Assembly (NCBI RefSeq): GCF_004358095.2
Contig: NZ_SMZJ02000003.1
Location: 124,001-188,000 of the forward strand
DNA length: 64,000 nt
Direction: 5' to 3'
Origin: Seonamhaeicola sediminis
GTDB lineage: Bacteria > Bacteroidota > Bacteroidia > Flavobacteriales > Flavobacteriaceae
Shown here: one piece after another, positions 10,076 through 19,157 of the stretch
Numbering within the stretch: the stretch's first letter is position 1
How the letters are laid out: each line of letters starts with the position of its first letter
Made by a program: the position numbers and the translations under genes
Notes under the pieces: generated by a model
What the model was told of the DNA's origin: nothing
What the model saw: the letters and a program-made list of their open reading frames with translations, nothing else
Databases searched by the model: none

Positions 10076-11539
10076 CTATTTTTGCAATTGTTTTAAAAAC
10101 TTTTGAACGGTTTTATAATCATCAAAATCAAATCGTTCTCCTTTAATTTCTTGATAAGTTTCATGCCCTTTTCCGGCTATTAAAATGATATCGTTTGGCT
10201 GCGCTAACTGACAAGCGGTTTTAATAGCCTGTGCCCTATCTACAATGGTTAATGATTTTTTATAATTCTGAGGTTCTACTCCAGCTTCAATATCCTTTAA
10301 AATAGCCTCTGGCTCCTCACTCCTGGGATTATCACTTGTGAAAATCACCTTGGTGCTTAACTGGGTTGCTATATGACCCATTTTGGGGCGTTTAGTTTTA
10401 TCTCTATCGCCTCCACAACCTACAACTGTTATTAATTCCTCATTTTTAGTGCGAATACTATTAATGGTTTCTAATACATTTTTAAGAGCATCAGGCGTAT
10501 GCGCATAATCTACAATAGCCGTAATTTTCTCATCTGAAATTAAATATTGAAATCGCCCACTAACACTTTCCAATCCAGAAATCAACCTTAAAATTTCAAA
10601 CTTCTCAAGCCCTAATAATTCTGCAGTAGCATAAATTGCCAATACATTATAAGCGTTAAAATTCCCAATTAACTTAGTCCAAACTTCATTGTCATCAACT
10701 TTGAGAAGCAAACCTCCTAATTGATTTTCTAGAATTTGAACTTTATAATCAGCATAACTTTTTAGTGCGTAAGTGAATTTTCTAGCTTGGGTATTTTGTA
10801 ACATCACCAAGCCATTTTTATCATCAATATTTACAAGCGCAAAAGCCTTTTTTGGCAGATTATCAAAAAATGATTTTTTAACGTCTCTATACTCTGCAAA
10901 CGTGTTATGATAATCTAAATGATCATGCGATAAATTAGTAAAAACGCCACCTTCAAAATGAAGACCTTCAGTTCTGTATTGATGAATTCCGTGAGAGCTA
11001 GCCTCCATGAAACAAAACTCAACACCTTCATCATTCATTTCCTTTAAATATTTATTGATTGTTAATGAATCTGGTGTGGTATGTGTTGCTTTATACGCTT
11101 TATCATCTACTAAAATTTTTACTGTTGATAATAAACCCACTTTGTACCCAGCGTTTTTAAACAGCTGATACAACAAACTTGTAACAGTGGTCTTACCGTT
11201 AGTTCCAGTAACACCTATAAGCTTTAAATTTTCAGATGGCGCTCCATAAAAATTAGATGCTAAAAAGGCTAAGGCTCTATTTGAGTTATCAACCTCAACA
11301 TAAGTCACTCCTTCAACTAAAACCTGCGGAAGTTCTTCACAAATAATAGCCGTAGCTTTCTGCTCAATAGCATTTTTTATATAATCATGTCCATCAACCA
11401 CAGTACCACTAATAGCCACAAAAAGATCATTTTCTTCAACCTTTCTTGAATCAAAATGAATAGCATTTATAGCAACATTTGTATTACCTACAACTGCATT
11501 GATAGAAACTTTATACAATATGTCTTTTAATACTTTCAT
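10076..11539 (-). CDS. murE: UDP-MurNAc-tripeptide synthetase MurE (meso-DAP type)
   Basis: MurE adds the third amino acid to the peptidoglycan stem. The 487-residue protein has the ATP-binding TGTNGKTT at residues 111-118, the carbamylated-lysine/ATP region near HTTPDS and the C-terminal SDNPRSEEP motif. DNPR is the recognised signature for meso-diaminopimelate rather than lysine as substrate, so this organism should make a Gram-negative type peptidoglycan. Its ATG overlaps the ftsI stop by four bases. No murF gene follows, unlike in E. coli. Confidence 0.96.
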   Translation of the reverse strand: MKVLKDILYKVSINAVVGNTNVAINAIHFDSRKVEENDLFVAISGTVVDGHDYIKNAIEQKATAIICEELPQVLVEGVTYVEVDNSNRALAFLASNFYGAPSENLKLIGVTGTNGKTTVTSLLYQLFKNAGYKVGLLSTVKILVDDKAYKATHTTPDSLTINKYLKEMNDEGVEFCFMEASSHGIHQYRTEGLHFEGGVFTNLSHDHLDYHNTFAEYRDVKKSFFDNLPKKAFALVNIDDKNGLVMLQNTQARKFTYALKSYADYKVQILENQLGGLLLKVDDNEVWTKLIGNFNAYNVLAIYATAELLGLEKFEILRLISGLESVSGRFQYLISDEKITAIVDYAHTPDALKNVLETINSIRTKNEELITVVGCGGDRDKTKRPKMGHIATQLSTKVIFTSDNPRSEEPEAILKDIEAGVEPQNYKKSLTIVDRAQAIKTACQLAQPNDIILIAGKGHETYQEIKGERFDFDDYKTVQKFLKQLQK

Positions 11540-13560
11540 GAAGCGTTTAAAACGACGGTTTGATTATTTTTTAGTTTTACACTTTTTTCAACAGACTGCT
11601 TTGTTATAGTTCCACTACCATTTAGTTTCACTCTCAACTTCACATCCATATTTTCTAAAAGCGCCATAGCATCCATTGCTGGCAAGCCAATTACATTTGG
11701 CATAATGGTTTTATAAGTTTGAGCCAAACTGTAATAATCTTCATACTCCTTTTCAACAGAAGCTTTTTTAACTTCCAACATTTGCACCTCATCAACTAAA
11801 GGAGTATCTGTAAATATTTTTTGAGCAATTCTTTTAAATACTGGTCCAGATACATCTGCACCATAGTACCCCACATTTGTATCTGGTTTATGTATAACAA
11901 CTATACAAGAGTACTTAGGTTCATCAGCAGGGAAATACCCAGTAAAAGAAGATATGTAACGTTTATTTTCAGTCCAATCTTCCATCCAATACTCCGTTTG
12001 AGCTGTTCCAGTTTTACCAGCCATAGAAAAGTTTTCAGAATACAATCTATGTCCTGTACCATGCTTCTTTTCCACCACATTTTTAAGTAACTGCTGTAAC
12101 TTTTTTATGGTTTCTTTTGAACACACCTGATTGTTGATAATTTCCTTATCGAAGACTTCTATTGTTTTACCAAATTCTTTAACTTCTTTTAAAAAACGTG
12201 GTCTCACCATTTCGCCATTATTAGCAATAGCATTGTAAAATGTTAGTGATTGTAAAGGCGTCAATCTAACTCCGTAACCATATGACATCCATTGCAGAGC
12301 GATACCGCTCCATTTTCCATTTTTAATTCTAGGATCTGGAATAATTGGTTTAGCCTCTCCTATGATTGGAATTTGAAGTGTATCATCTAAATTCATAGCG
12401 TACAGCCTATCCACAAACTTTTCAGGTTTATCTTTGTAAGCATTATGAATAGCTTTTACTATTCCGGTGTTTGAGGACACCTCAAAGGCCTCCGACACAG
12501 AAATTTTACCGTAACCACCCCATTTTGAATCTCTTACTTTCTTTCCATAGAAAGTTAATACACCCTTTTCTGTATCCACCACATCACTTGTGTCTATCAC
12601 TTTATCTTCAAGTGCCGCAGCTAAAGCCATCAATTTAAATGTAGAACCCGGTTCATGACTTTCACCTACCGCATAATTTAACTTTTCGTAATAGGTTCCT
12701 TTACTAGTTCTACCTAAGTTTGATATAGCTCTTATTTCTCCAGTTTTAACTTCCATAACAACTACACAACCATGTTCTGCATTATAAGTTTCCAACTGTT
12801 TCAATAGAGCATGATGCGCTATATCCTGAATATTCACATCAATAGTTGTATAAATATCATAGCCATCTTTTGGCTCAATTTCATTGGCATCACTTAAAGG
12901 TTTCCACTGCCCCTTTCCAATACGTTGCATTTTTCTTTTACCATCTACACCTCTTAAATACTTTACTCCAAAGGCACCATCAATTCCTGGCCGAGTCACA
13001 TTTCCATTCTCATCCTCTCTTTCATATCCAATTGTTCTTTGTGCAATCCCCCCCATAGGGCGTTCTCTCTTCTCTACTTGTTCAACTATCAACCCTCCTT
13101 TAAAAGCACCAAGGTTTAACAACGGAAAATTTCGAATTCTTACATAGTCTGAATACCCAATATTTCTAGCTAACAAATAATACCTGTTCTTGTTTTTTCT
13201 GGCTTTTTGTAATTCTCTTTGATAATAATTAGAAGTCTTTCCTGTAAACTTAGCAAGTGAATCAGATAAGGGTTTCAAACACTCACTAAAATTCTTACTA
13301 GACGAGGTTAAAGCATCAATTCTAATATCATATTTAGGTATTGACGTAGCCAATAAATTACCATTAGCCGAATACACATTCCCTCTATTTGCAGGAATAA
13401 CAACATCTTTTACAACTCGCTTTTCTGCAAGTGCCTTATACTTTTCACCATCAACAAATTGGATACTAAAAAGCTTTAGCATTACCGCAAGCCCAAAGAC
13501 AAACATACAGCCAGAAATAAAGTAGAGTCGGTTTAATATGCTTTTCTCGTTAACTGCCAA
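11536..13560 (-). CDS. ftsI: Penicillin-binding protein FtsI/PBP3 (septal transpeptidase) with PASTA domain
   Basis: FtsI cross-links septal peptidoglycan in the periplasm and works with FtsW. The 674 residues comprise one N-terminal membrane helix (about 12-34), a dimerisation domain with RGNVYSANG, and a transpeptidase domain with all three active-site motifs: STFK (Ser306, Lys309), SSN (362-364) and KTG (516-518). A C-terminal PASTA domain (about 614-674, MPNVIGLPAMDAM) follows. The only in-frame start that keeps the membrane helix is a TTG at 13558-13560, because an in-frame stop lies directly upstream. It sits 8 bp after ftsL. Confidence 0.95.
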   Translation of the reverse strand: MAVNEKSILNRLYFISGCMFVFGLAVMLKLFSIQFVDGEKYKALAEKRVVKDVVIPANRGNVYSANGNLLATSIPKYDIRIDALTSSSKNFSECLKPLSDSLAKFTGKTSNYYQRELQKARKNKNRYYLLARNIGYSDYVRIRNFPLLNLGAFKGGLIVEQVEKRERPMGGIAQRTIGYEREDENGNVTRPGIDGAFGVKYLRGVDGKRKMQRIGKGQWKPLSDANEIEPKDGYDIYTTIDVNIQDIAHHALLKQLETYNAEHGCVVVMEVKTGEIRAISNLGRTSKGTYYEKLNYAVGESHEPGSTFKLMALAAALEDKVIDTSDVVDTEKGVLTFYGKKVRDSKWGGYGKISVSEAFEVSSNTGIVKAIHNAYKDKPEKFVDRLYAMNLDDTLQIPIIGEAKPIIPDPRIKNGKWSGIALQWMSYGYGVRLTPLQSLTFYNAIANNGEMVRPRFLKEVKEFGKTIEVFDKEIINNQVCSKETIKKLQQLLKNVVEKKHGTGHRLYSENFSMAGKTGTAQTEYWMEDWTENKRYISSFTGYFPADEPKYSCIVVIHKPDTNVGYYGADVSGPVFKRIAQKIFTDTPLVDEVQMLEVKKASVEKEYEDYYSLAQTYKTIMPNVIGLPAMDAMALLENMDVKLRVKLNGSGTITKQSVEKSVKLKNNQTVVLNAS

Positions 13561-13568
13561 TGCTTATT

Positions 13569-13886
13569 TTAATTTTTAGATGTTACTTTTATTTTTTTAG
13601 GAGGAATCACTGAAGGCTTAATACCTTTTTGTTTCATTATACTTATTACATTAGATTCCATCTTAAGCCGCATTAATTTGGTACGACCTTCTAAGAAGGT
13701 GGACCTAATTTCTTTTACCTCATTCTTCAATCTTGCTATTTCATATACTTTTTTATCAGCGCTATGAGAGCTAGCAATCATTATTATAGCTAGCAAAGAG
13801 ATAAAAATGATAAATCGCCAATTCTTAAAAGAATCATCGCTCACCAAAAAGGTTCCTTTCAGTATGCTGTAGATACGCTTCTTCAC
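13569..13886 (-). CDS. ftsL: FtsL-like cell division protein
   Basis: This is a short bitopic membrane protein of 105 residues: a cytoplasmic N-terminus, one helix (about 24-42) and a periplasmic heptad-like coiled coil (VYEIARLKNEVKEIRSTF). FtsL proteins of this shape form the FtsQLB subcomplex. Sequence similarity in the family is very low, so the call rests on size, topology and position between rsmH and ftsI. The start is a GTG (13884-13886) placed directly after the rsmH stop codon. Confidence 0.85.
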   Translation of the reverse strand: MKKRIYSILKGTFLVSDDSFKNWRFIIFISLLAIIMIASSHSADKKVYEIARLKNEVKEIRSTFLEGRTKLMRLKMESNVISIMKQKGIKPSVIPPKKIKVTSKN

Positions 13887-14783
13887 TTATAATTTTTCCG
13901 CTATTCTAAGTTTTGCACTCCTAGCTCTATTATTTATTTTCACCTCTTCTTTAGAAGGCGTTATGAGCCCACCAACCTTTCTTAAAGGCACTTCAAAATT
14001 CCCAAACACATCTCGCTCTGGCTCCCCCTCAAACATGCCATTTCTAATAAAACGCTTAACCAACCTATCCTCTAATGAATGATATGAAATAAAACTTAAC
14101 CTACCTCCTTTAACTAAAAGCTCAGGAGTTTGCAATAAAAATTCCTTTAGCACTTCAATCTCCTGATTTACTTCTATTCGAATAGCCTGATATATCTGAG
14201 CCAAAACCTTATTTTCATGACGAGGCGGTAGAAACTTTTTTAAAACCAATTTTAATTGCTCACTTGTTACTATAGGTTCTGTTTGCCTATATGCAGCAAT
14301 TAATCTCGCCATAGCTGGTGCAGACCTCAACTCTCCATACTGCGCAAAGACCTGCCTTAACTGTTCTTCATCATATTCATTTACCACATGAAATGCAGAC
14401 AACTTATTACGTTGATTCATCCTCATATCTAAATTAGCCTCAAAACGAGTAGAGAAACCACGCTCTGGAATATCAAACTGATGTGATGACACTCCAAAAT
14501 CAGCTAAAATCCCATCAACTTGCCTTACGCCGTAAAGCCTTAAAAAACGCTTTACATATCTAAAGTTTTCATTTATTAATGTAAACCGAGCATCATTAAT
14601 TGTATTTTTAAGAGCGTCTTCATCCTGATCAAAAGCAAACAACTTACCATTATCACCAAGTCTTTTTAAAATCTCTTTACTGTGTCCACCACCACCAAAC
14701 GTCACATCAACATAAACACCATCTGGCTTAATATTTAAACCATCAACTGTTTCTTTTAGCAAAACTGGATTATGATATTCCAT
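13887..14783 (-). CDS. rsmH: 16S rRNA (cytosine-1402 N4) methyltransferase RsmH (MraW)
   Basis: RsmH methylates N4 of C1402 in 16S rRNA with S-adenosylmethionine. The protein has the SAM-binding DVTFGGGGHSKEIL motif near residue 30, the family segment ADFGVSSHQFD near 100 and RGFSTRF. The preferred start is the ATG at 14783, giving MEYHNPVLL as in homologues. Three further in-frame ATG codons up to 14795 would add four residues. Either start lies inside the end of mraZ, so translation is probably coupled. Confidence 0.95.
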   Translation of the reverse strand: MEYHNPVLLKETVDGLNIKPDGVYVDVTFGGGGHSKEILKRLGDNGKLFAFDQDEDALKNTINDARFTLINENFRYVKRFLRLYGVRQVDGILADFGVSSHQFDIPERGFSTRFEANLDMRMNQRNKLSAFHVVNEYDEEQLRQVFAQYGELRSAPAMARLIAAYRQTEPIVTSEQLKLVLKKFLPPRHENKVLAQIYQAIRIEVNQEIEVLKEFLLQTPELLVKGGRLSFISYHSLEDRLVKRFIRNGMFEGEPERDVFGNFEVPLRKVGGLITPSKEEVKINNRARSAKLRIAEKL

Positions 14784-15240
14784 AGTCATCATCATCTTGT
14801 CCCATTACTTCTTCAGCTAAATCTGCAAAATCTAAAGTTGCATCATCTATAGCCTGTTCATATAAGTCTTTATCCCAAATTTCAATAATGTTAATAGCAG
14901 AAGCAACCACAATATTCTTTGAAATATTAGCAAATACCGTCAAATCTTTAGGAATTAGTAAACGCCCATTTACATCAACCTCCACCATTTTAACACCTGC
15001 AGTAAATCTTCTAATAAAGTCGTTATTCTTCTTTTTAAATCTATTAAGCTTATTTATTTTATCCATGAGGATCTGCCACTCCGCCATAGGATACAACTCA
15101 AGACACTTTTGAAACACAGAACGCCGTAACACAAAACCTTCTGCCAATATAGAAGCCATCTGCTTTTTTAAAGGAGCAGGCAACATCAACCTACCCTTTG
15201 CATCTACTTTGCATTCGTATGTTCCAGTTAAAAAACTCAA
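14770..15240 (-). CDS. mraZ: Transcriptional regulator MraZ
   Basis: MraZ is a DNA-binding protein with two AbrB-like (SpoVT/AbrB fold) repeats that represses its own dcw operon in E. coli. The 156 residues show both repeats, each with the family's G-R-L motif: GTYECKVDAKGRLMLPAPL near residue 6 and VEVDVNGRLLIPKDL near residue 85. The first in-frame start is a TTG at 15238-15240. No ATG or GTG precedes it before an in-frame stop at 15271-15273. A promoter and three tandem boxes that fit an MraZ operator lie directly upstream. Confidence 0.93.
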   Translation of the reverse strand: MSFLTGTYECKVDAKGRLMLPAPLKKQMASILAEGFVLRRSVFQKCLELYPMAEWQILMDKINKLNRFKKKNNDFIRRFTAGVKMVEVDVNGRLLIPKDLTVFANISKNIVVASAINIIEIWDKDLYEQAIDDATLDFADLAEEVMGQDDDDYGIS

Positions 15241-15271
15241 TTGTGAATTGTTGGTTATGCTATTTAGAATT

Positions 15272-15279
15272 CAAATATA
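15272..15279 (-). promoter_or_regulatory. Promoter -7 element of the dcw operon
   Basis: Read on the minus strand this is TATATTTG, a perfect match to the Bacteroidota -7 consensus TAnnTTTG. Transcription would start about 25 bases before the mraZ TTG codon. The -33 region has no clear TTG and is covered by the MraZ-type boxes, so a bound repressor would block the polymerase. Confidence 0.7.
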
Positions 15280-15289
15280 TTGAAAAATT

Positions 15290-15319
15290 TACCACATTTT
15301 ACCACATTCTACCACATTG
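15290..15319 (-). promoter_or_regulatory. Probable MraZ operator: three 10-bp tandem boxes
   Basis: Three exact-period repeats stand at 15290-15299, 15300-15309 and 15310-15319. On the plus strand each is TACCACATT followed by one variable base. On the minus strand each contains TGTGGTA. In E. coli MraZ binds three GTGG-type repeats with a 10-bp period upstream of mraZ. The same spacing, a GTGG core and the position next to the promoter support this reading. From here to about 15479 I see no gene. Confidence 0.75.
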
Positions 15320-15479
15320 TTAATAATTTTTCGACAAAACACAGTTTTAAGAAGATTTGCAAACCAAACAATCCATATAAACACTAGCAGTCAAAGAATT
15401 ACATGCAAAGAATAGCCTCTCAAGAATATTATTAACAGCTTTACTTTTCCCATTTCTTTTGTTGAATGAATTAAAATCA

Positions 15480-15508
15480 TTGAAATATGAATGAAATACC
15501 TATATTTG
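15480..15508 (+). promoter_or_regulatory. Promoter of the alpha/beta hydrolase gene
   Basis: A TTG at 15480-15482 is followed after 18 bp by TATATTTG at 15501-15508, a full match to the Bacteroidota promoter pattern. The start codon at 15534 lies about 25 bp downstream, giving a short leader. It is divergent from the dcw promoter. Confidence 0.75.
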
Positions 15509-15533
15509 TTTTTAATGAAACGACAACTGATTA

Positions 15534-16298
15534 ATGACGCATCGTTTAAAAAAAGAAGGTAATTACAACTATATAGAAGCAGGCGAAGGCACACCAATTA
15601 TAGTGCTTCATGGCCTTATGGGTGGATTGAGTAATTTTGACTCTGTTATAAATTTTTTTAGTAAAAAAGGGTATCAAGTCATTATACCAGAACTTCCCAT
15701 TTACACCATGTCTTTATTAAAAACAAACGTAAAAAGTTTTGCGACCTACTTGCATGAGTTTATAGATTTTAAAGGTTTTGATAAAGTTATATTACTAGGA
15801 AACTCACTTGGTGGCCATATTGGTTTATACCACACAAAATTATATGCCGAAAAAGTAAAAGCTTTAATTATTACAGGTAGTTCTGGGCTTTATGAAAGCG
15901 CCATGGGTAGTGGCTATACTAAACGCAGTGACTATGAGGTTATAAAGAAAAAAGCTCAAGAAGTTTTTTATGATCCAGAAATAGCCACTAAAGAAATTGT
16001 TGATGAAGTTTATGCTACTGTAAACGACCGTAACAAACTTGTAAAAACCTTAGCTATTGCTAAAAGTGCCATAAGACATAACATGGCTAAAGACTTACCT
16101 AAAATGTATACGCCTACCTGTATTATATGGGGGAAAAATGACAATGTAACACCACCAGATGTTGCTAAGGAATTTCATGAATTACTTCCCGATTCTGATT
16201 TATTTTGGATTGATAAATGCGGACACGCCGCCATGATGGAACACCCAGATGAGTTTAATGCTATTTTGGAAAGGTGGCTAAACAAAAGAGGTTTTTAA
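15534..16298 (+). CDS. Alpha/beta hydrolase
   Basis: A 254-residue cytoplasmic alpha/beta-hydrolase-fold enzyme; the substrate is unknown. The oxyanion-hole motif HGLMGG is at about residues 26-31 and the nucleophile elbow GNSLGG has Ser91. The acid residue is probably in WGKNDNVTP (about 202) and the catalytic His in CGHAAMMEHP (about 230). It is most like the MhpC/BioH-type esterases. It has its own promoter and is followed 59 bp later by engB. A similar hydrolase often sits beside mraZ and engB in Flavobacteriaceae, but I cannot infer a specific role. Confidence 0.88.
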   Translation: MTHRLKKEGNYNYIEAGEGTPIIVLHGLMGGLSNFDSVINFFSKKGYQVIIPELPIYTMSLLKTNVKSFATYLHEFIDFKGFDKVILLGNSLGGHIGLYHTKLYAEKVKALIITGSSGLYESAMGSGYTKRSDYEVIKKKAQEVFYDPEIATKEIVDEVYATVNDRNKLVKTLAIAKSAIRHNMAKDLPKMYTPTCIIWGKNDNVTPPDVAKEFHELLPDSDLFWIDKCGHAAMMEHPDEFNAILERWLNKRGF

Positions 16299-16357
16299 TT
16301 TAAGACATCCCTATTTTTACTTGAGCTTCGTTCAGTGAAAGTATTAAAAATACTATA

Positions 16358-16960
16358 ATGGAAATTAAATCTGCAGAATTTGTGATGAGTAATTCTGACG
16401 TTGCCAAATGCCCAAAGAGTATGCTCCCCGAATATGCTTTTATTGGCCGTAGCAATGTTGGTAAATCATCTCTAATAAATATGCTTACTGGCAGAAAAAG
16501 CTTAGCAAAAACCTCTGGAAAACCAGGAAAAACGCAACTAATAAACCATTTTTTAATTAACAAAAATTGGCATTTAGTAGATTTACCAGGTTATGGTTAT
16601 GCAAAGGTTTCAAAATCATCTAAAAAAGTTTTTCAAAAGTTTATCACACAATACTTTAAAAATCGAGAACAATTGGTTTGTGGTTTTGTTTTAGTAGACA
16701 TAAGACACGAGCCTCAACCTATCGACTTAGAATTTATGCAATGGCTTGGAGAAAATAGCATTCCTTTTGGCATCATCTTTACAAAAGCAGACAAATTAAA
16801 ACCTAAAGCTATTGAAAACCATGTTGAAGCTTACAAAAGTATTCTCTTGGAAACATGGGAAGAAATACCAAACTATTTCATTACATCATCTTCAAAAAAT
16901 ATTGGAAAAGATAATGTTTTAGAGTTTATTAATGGTTTAAATACTAATATTAACTCCTAA
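16358..16960 (+). CDS. engB: Ribosome biogenesis GTPase EngB (YihA/YsxC)
   Basis: A 200-residue TrmE-Era-EngA-type GTPase required for assembly of the large ribosomal subunit. G1 is GRSNVGKSS at residues 30-38, G2 lies in the GKPGKTQ switch segment, G3 is DLPGYGYA near 73 and G4 is TKAD near 145. The single-domain length is normal for EngB. It lies between the hydrolase and an oxidoreductase on the same strand. Confidence 0.96.
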   Translation: MEIKSAEFVMSNSDVAKCPKSMLPEYAFIGRSNVGKSSLINMLTGRKSLAKTSGKPGKTQLINHFLINKNWHLVDLPGYGYAKVSKSSKKVFQKFITQYFKNREQLVCGFVLVDIRHEPQPIDLEFMQWLGENSIPFGIIFTKADKLKPKAIENHVEAYKSILLETWEEIPNYFITSSSKNIGKDNVLEFINGLNTNINS

Positions 16961-16989
16961 ACCCCTACTTAAAATCATAAAGTAAAAAC

Positions 16990-17982
16990 ATGAATAAAAA
17001 AATAAAGTTTGTAATTGTAGGAAGTGGTAATATTGCAAACACTTACGTTTCGGCCATTCAAAATATTGATAATGCTGATATAGTTGCCGTTGTTTCAAAA
17101 CGCCTCAAATCCCCTTCAAAACAAAAAGACCTACCTACTTTTACTTCTTTAAAGGATATTACTATAGATTTTAATGCGGTTATTATTTGCACCCCTCCTG
17201 GGCTACATCATGTAAGCGCTATTGAAGCTGCTACCTTGAATAAACATGTTTTTTGTGAAAAACCTCTAGATGTTACCTTAAAAGCTATGGACGATATGAT
17301 TAGCATATGCAAAAATAATAATGTGCTTTTAGGAGTGGCTTACCAACGTCGTTACAGTTCTGACAATCCCGTGATAAAAAAACTCATTCAAGAAAATAAA
17401 TTAGGAAAAATCTTTTCAGTTGACTTATCTGTAAAAAATTATAGAGACGATAACTATTACAACTCAGCATCATATAGAGGCACAAAAGATATTGATGGTG
17501 GAGGTCCTTTTGTGCAACAAGCTTCCCACTACATTGATTTATATAATTGGTATTTTGGTAAGCCTTGTAAAATTGTAAGTAAGTTAAACACTTTTGCTCA
17601 CGATATTGAAGTTGAAGATCATGGCGTTGCCATTTGCGTACACGATTCAGGCATGATTAACACTATTACAGCCTCTACGGTTTGCAAACCTGGTTTTCCT
17701 GCCAAAATGGAAATTTACTCCAGCAAAGGCTATTTAATTATGGAAAACGATGTGATTACGCATTGGGATATGGAAGACCTAGAAAACCCTACTACACAAT
17801 CTAAAACTAGTAATACCCATACAGGTGCTGCAACCGCCATGGTTGAAGATACAACGAATCATGAGTTTTTAATTAACGACTTTGTAAATTCCATTATTAA
17901 GGGAAAAGAACCTTTGATAAATGGAGAAGACGCTAAAAAAGCCTCAGAAATTATATTAGAAATCTACAGTAACCAGTTTTAA
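16990..17982 (+). CDS. Gfo/Idh/MocA family oxidoreductase
   Basis: A 330-residue NAD(P)-dependent dehydrogenase family member. The Rossmann loop VGSGNIAN lies at residues 10-17, the conserved EKPLD motif (about 95) ends the cofactor-binding domain, and the C-terminal alpha/beta domain contains GGGPFVQQASHYIDL with the usual catalytic His. Family members oxidise or reduce sugars and related polyols. The substrate cannot be read from the sequence. It is 29 bp downstream of engB and convergent with the OppC-like gene. Confidence 0.9.
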   Translation: MNKKIKFVIVGSGNIANTYVSAIQNIDNADIVAVVSKRLKSPSKQKDLPTFTSLKDITIDFNAVIICTPPGLHHVSAIEAATLNKHVFCEKPLDVTLKAMDDMISICKNNNVLLGVAYQRRYSSDNPVIKKLIQENKLGKIFSVDLSVKNYRDDNYYNSASYRGTKDIDGGGPFVQQASHYIDLYNWYFGKPCKIVSKLNTFAHDIEVEDHGVAICVHDSGMINTITASTVCKPGFPAKMEIYSSKGYLIMENDVITHWDMEDLENPTTQSKTSNTHTGAATAMVEDTTNHEFLINDFVNSIIKGKEPLINGEDAKKASEIILEIYSNQF

Positions 17983-18050
17983 ACTTTTTTTAACACTCTA
18001 TTTATAAAAGTTTATACACAGACTAAAACCTTAAACTCTAAATTAGGAGA

Positions 18051-19145
18051 TTAGCTTTTGACATCTAGAGCATCACGTAAAGCATTACCTATTAACATAA
18101 AAGCCATAACCAAACTCATTATACACAACCCAGGAATAATGGCTAGATAAGGTTTCCCAAGAATAATGTAATTGTAGTGATCTTTAATCATTGCCCCCCA
18201 ACTTGCCATAGGTGGTTGAGCACCAATACCTAAAAAACTAAGACCACTTTCAATTAAAATAGCTGCAGCAAAATTAGCTGCAGAAATCACAATAACTGGA
18301 GCCATAATATTAGGCAGAATATGTTTTGTTATAATTCTTAAATCACTAAAACCTAAAGCCCTTGCTGCCGTAACATATTGCATTTCTTTGGCACTGATTA
18401 TTTGTCCGCGTACCACTCTAGCAACCTCAACCCACATAGTGAGCCCTACGGCAATAAAAACTTGCCAAAAACCTTTACCTAAAGCCAATGTTATAGCTAT
18501 TACCAATAATAACGTAGGAATAGACCAAGTAACGTTTATGATCCACATGATAACAGCATCTACTTTGCCTCCAAAATAACCAGCTAAACTCCCCATTAAA
18601 ACACCAATTATTAACGAAATAAATACTGCTACAAAACCAATAAAGAAAGATATTCTTGCTCCTACCAAAACTCTACTAAGTAAATCTCTTCCATACTTGT
18701 CAGTTCCAAAAAAAAACGTCTTTTCTTTAATATAACTCCTTGCATTACCTTCTGGAAAAACCTTTAAACTAATTTGCTTTTCTACACCTTGTAGACCATC
18801 ACCAACATATTCAATATAAATTAAAGTTTCGGATTCAATAGTATATTCTAAAATTGGAACTTCAGTATCAGCATTTTTCTTTCCGAAGAAGCTTTTGTTA
18901 AGTATACTTTGCTCTGTTTTGAATTGAGAAGGAATGGTTAACATAGTTACCTTAAACCCAGGTTTTTTAGAATGGATAGATAAGTGCATTTGATTAGAAT
19001 GCTTTGAGTTATCAGGAGCAATAACATAGGCAAATACAGAAATTAAACCAACCAGTATTAAAAAGTAAAAACTAAAAACGCCCCAAAAGTTCTTTTTAAA
19101 CTTCTGGAGCGCTAATTGTTTTAATGAGTTTGATTTATGACTCAT
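18051..19145 (-). CDS. ABC transporter permease, OppC/DppC-like, with no partner genes nearby
   Basis: An inner-membrane permease of the dipeptide/oligopeptide/nickel family. After one N-terminal helix there is a long extracytoplasmic insertion (about residues 45-130), then the permease core with the FFGTDKYGRDLLSRVLVGAR segment and the EAA-loop region RALGFSDLRIITKHILPN. The ATG at 19145 is preferred to a TTG two codons upstream. No OppA, OppB, OppD or OppF gene is present nearby; the only co-directional neighbour is the Prc-type protease 12 bp upstream. Either the other subunits are encoded elsewhere or this permease has a different job. Confidence 0.88.
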   Translation of the reverse strand: MSHKSNSLKQLALQKFKKNFWGVFSFYFLILVGLISVFAYVIAPDNSKHSNQMHLSIHSKKPGFKVTMLTIPSQFKTEQSILNKSFFGKKNADTEVPILEYTIESETLIYIEYVGDGLQGVEKQISLKVFPEGNARSYIKEKTFFFGTDKYGRDLLSRVLVGARISFFIGFVAVFISLIIGVLMGSLAGYFGGKVDAVIMWIINVTWSIPTLLLVIAITLALGKGFWQVFIAVGLTMWVEVARVVRGQIISAKEMQYVTAARALGFSDLRIITKHILPNIMAPVIVISAANFAAAILIESGLSFLGIGAQPPMASWGAMIKDHYNYIILGKPYLAIIPGLCIMSLVMAFMLIGNALRDALDVKS

Positions 19146-19157
19146 AAACAAATATTT

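Noticed and set aside
12846-13147. Plus-strand frames inside ftsI
   Set aside because: Overlapping antisense frames rich in His, Phe and Pro, with no conserved motif.
15290-15319. Three tandem 10-bp repeats as a possible CRISPR or satellite
   Set aside because: The repeats are directly contiguous, too short and have no spacers; position and period fit an MraZ operator instead.
15391-15597. Minus-strand frame of 68 codons upstream of the hydrolase gene
   Set aside because: It covers the hydrolase promoter and start and reads as a chance open frame of AT-rich sequence.
17980-18014. AT-rich inverted repeat TAAACTTTT ... AAAAGTTTA as a terminator between convergent genes
   Set aside because: The stem is almost entirely A-T with a 17-base loop, too weak to claim.
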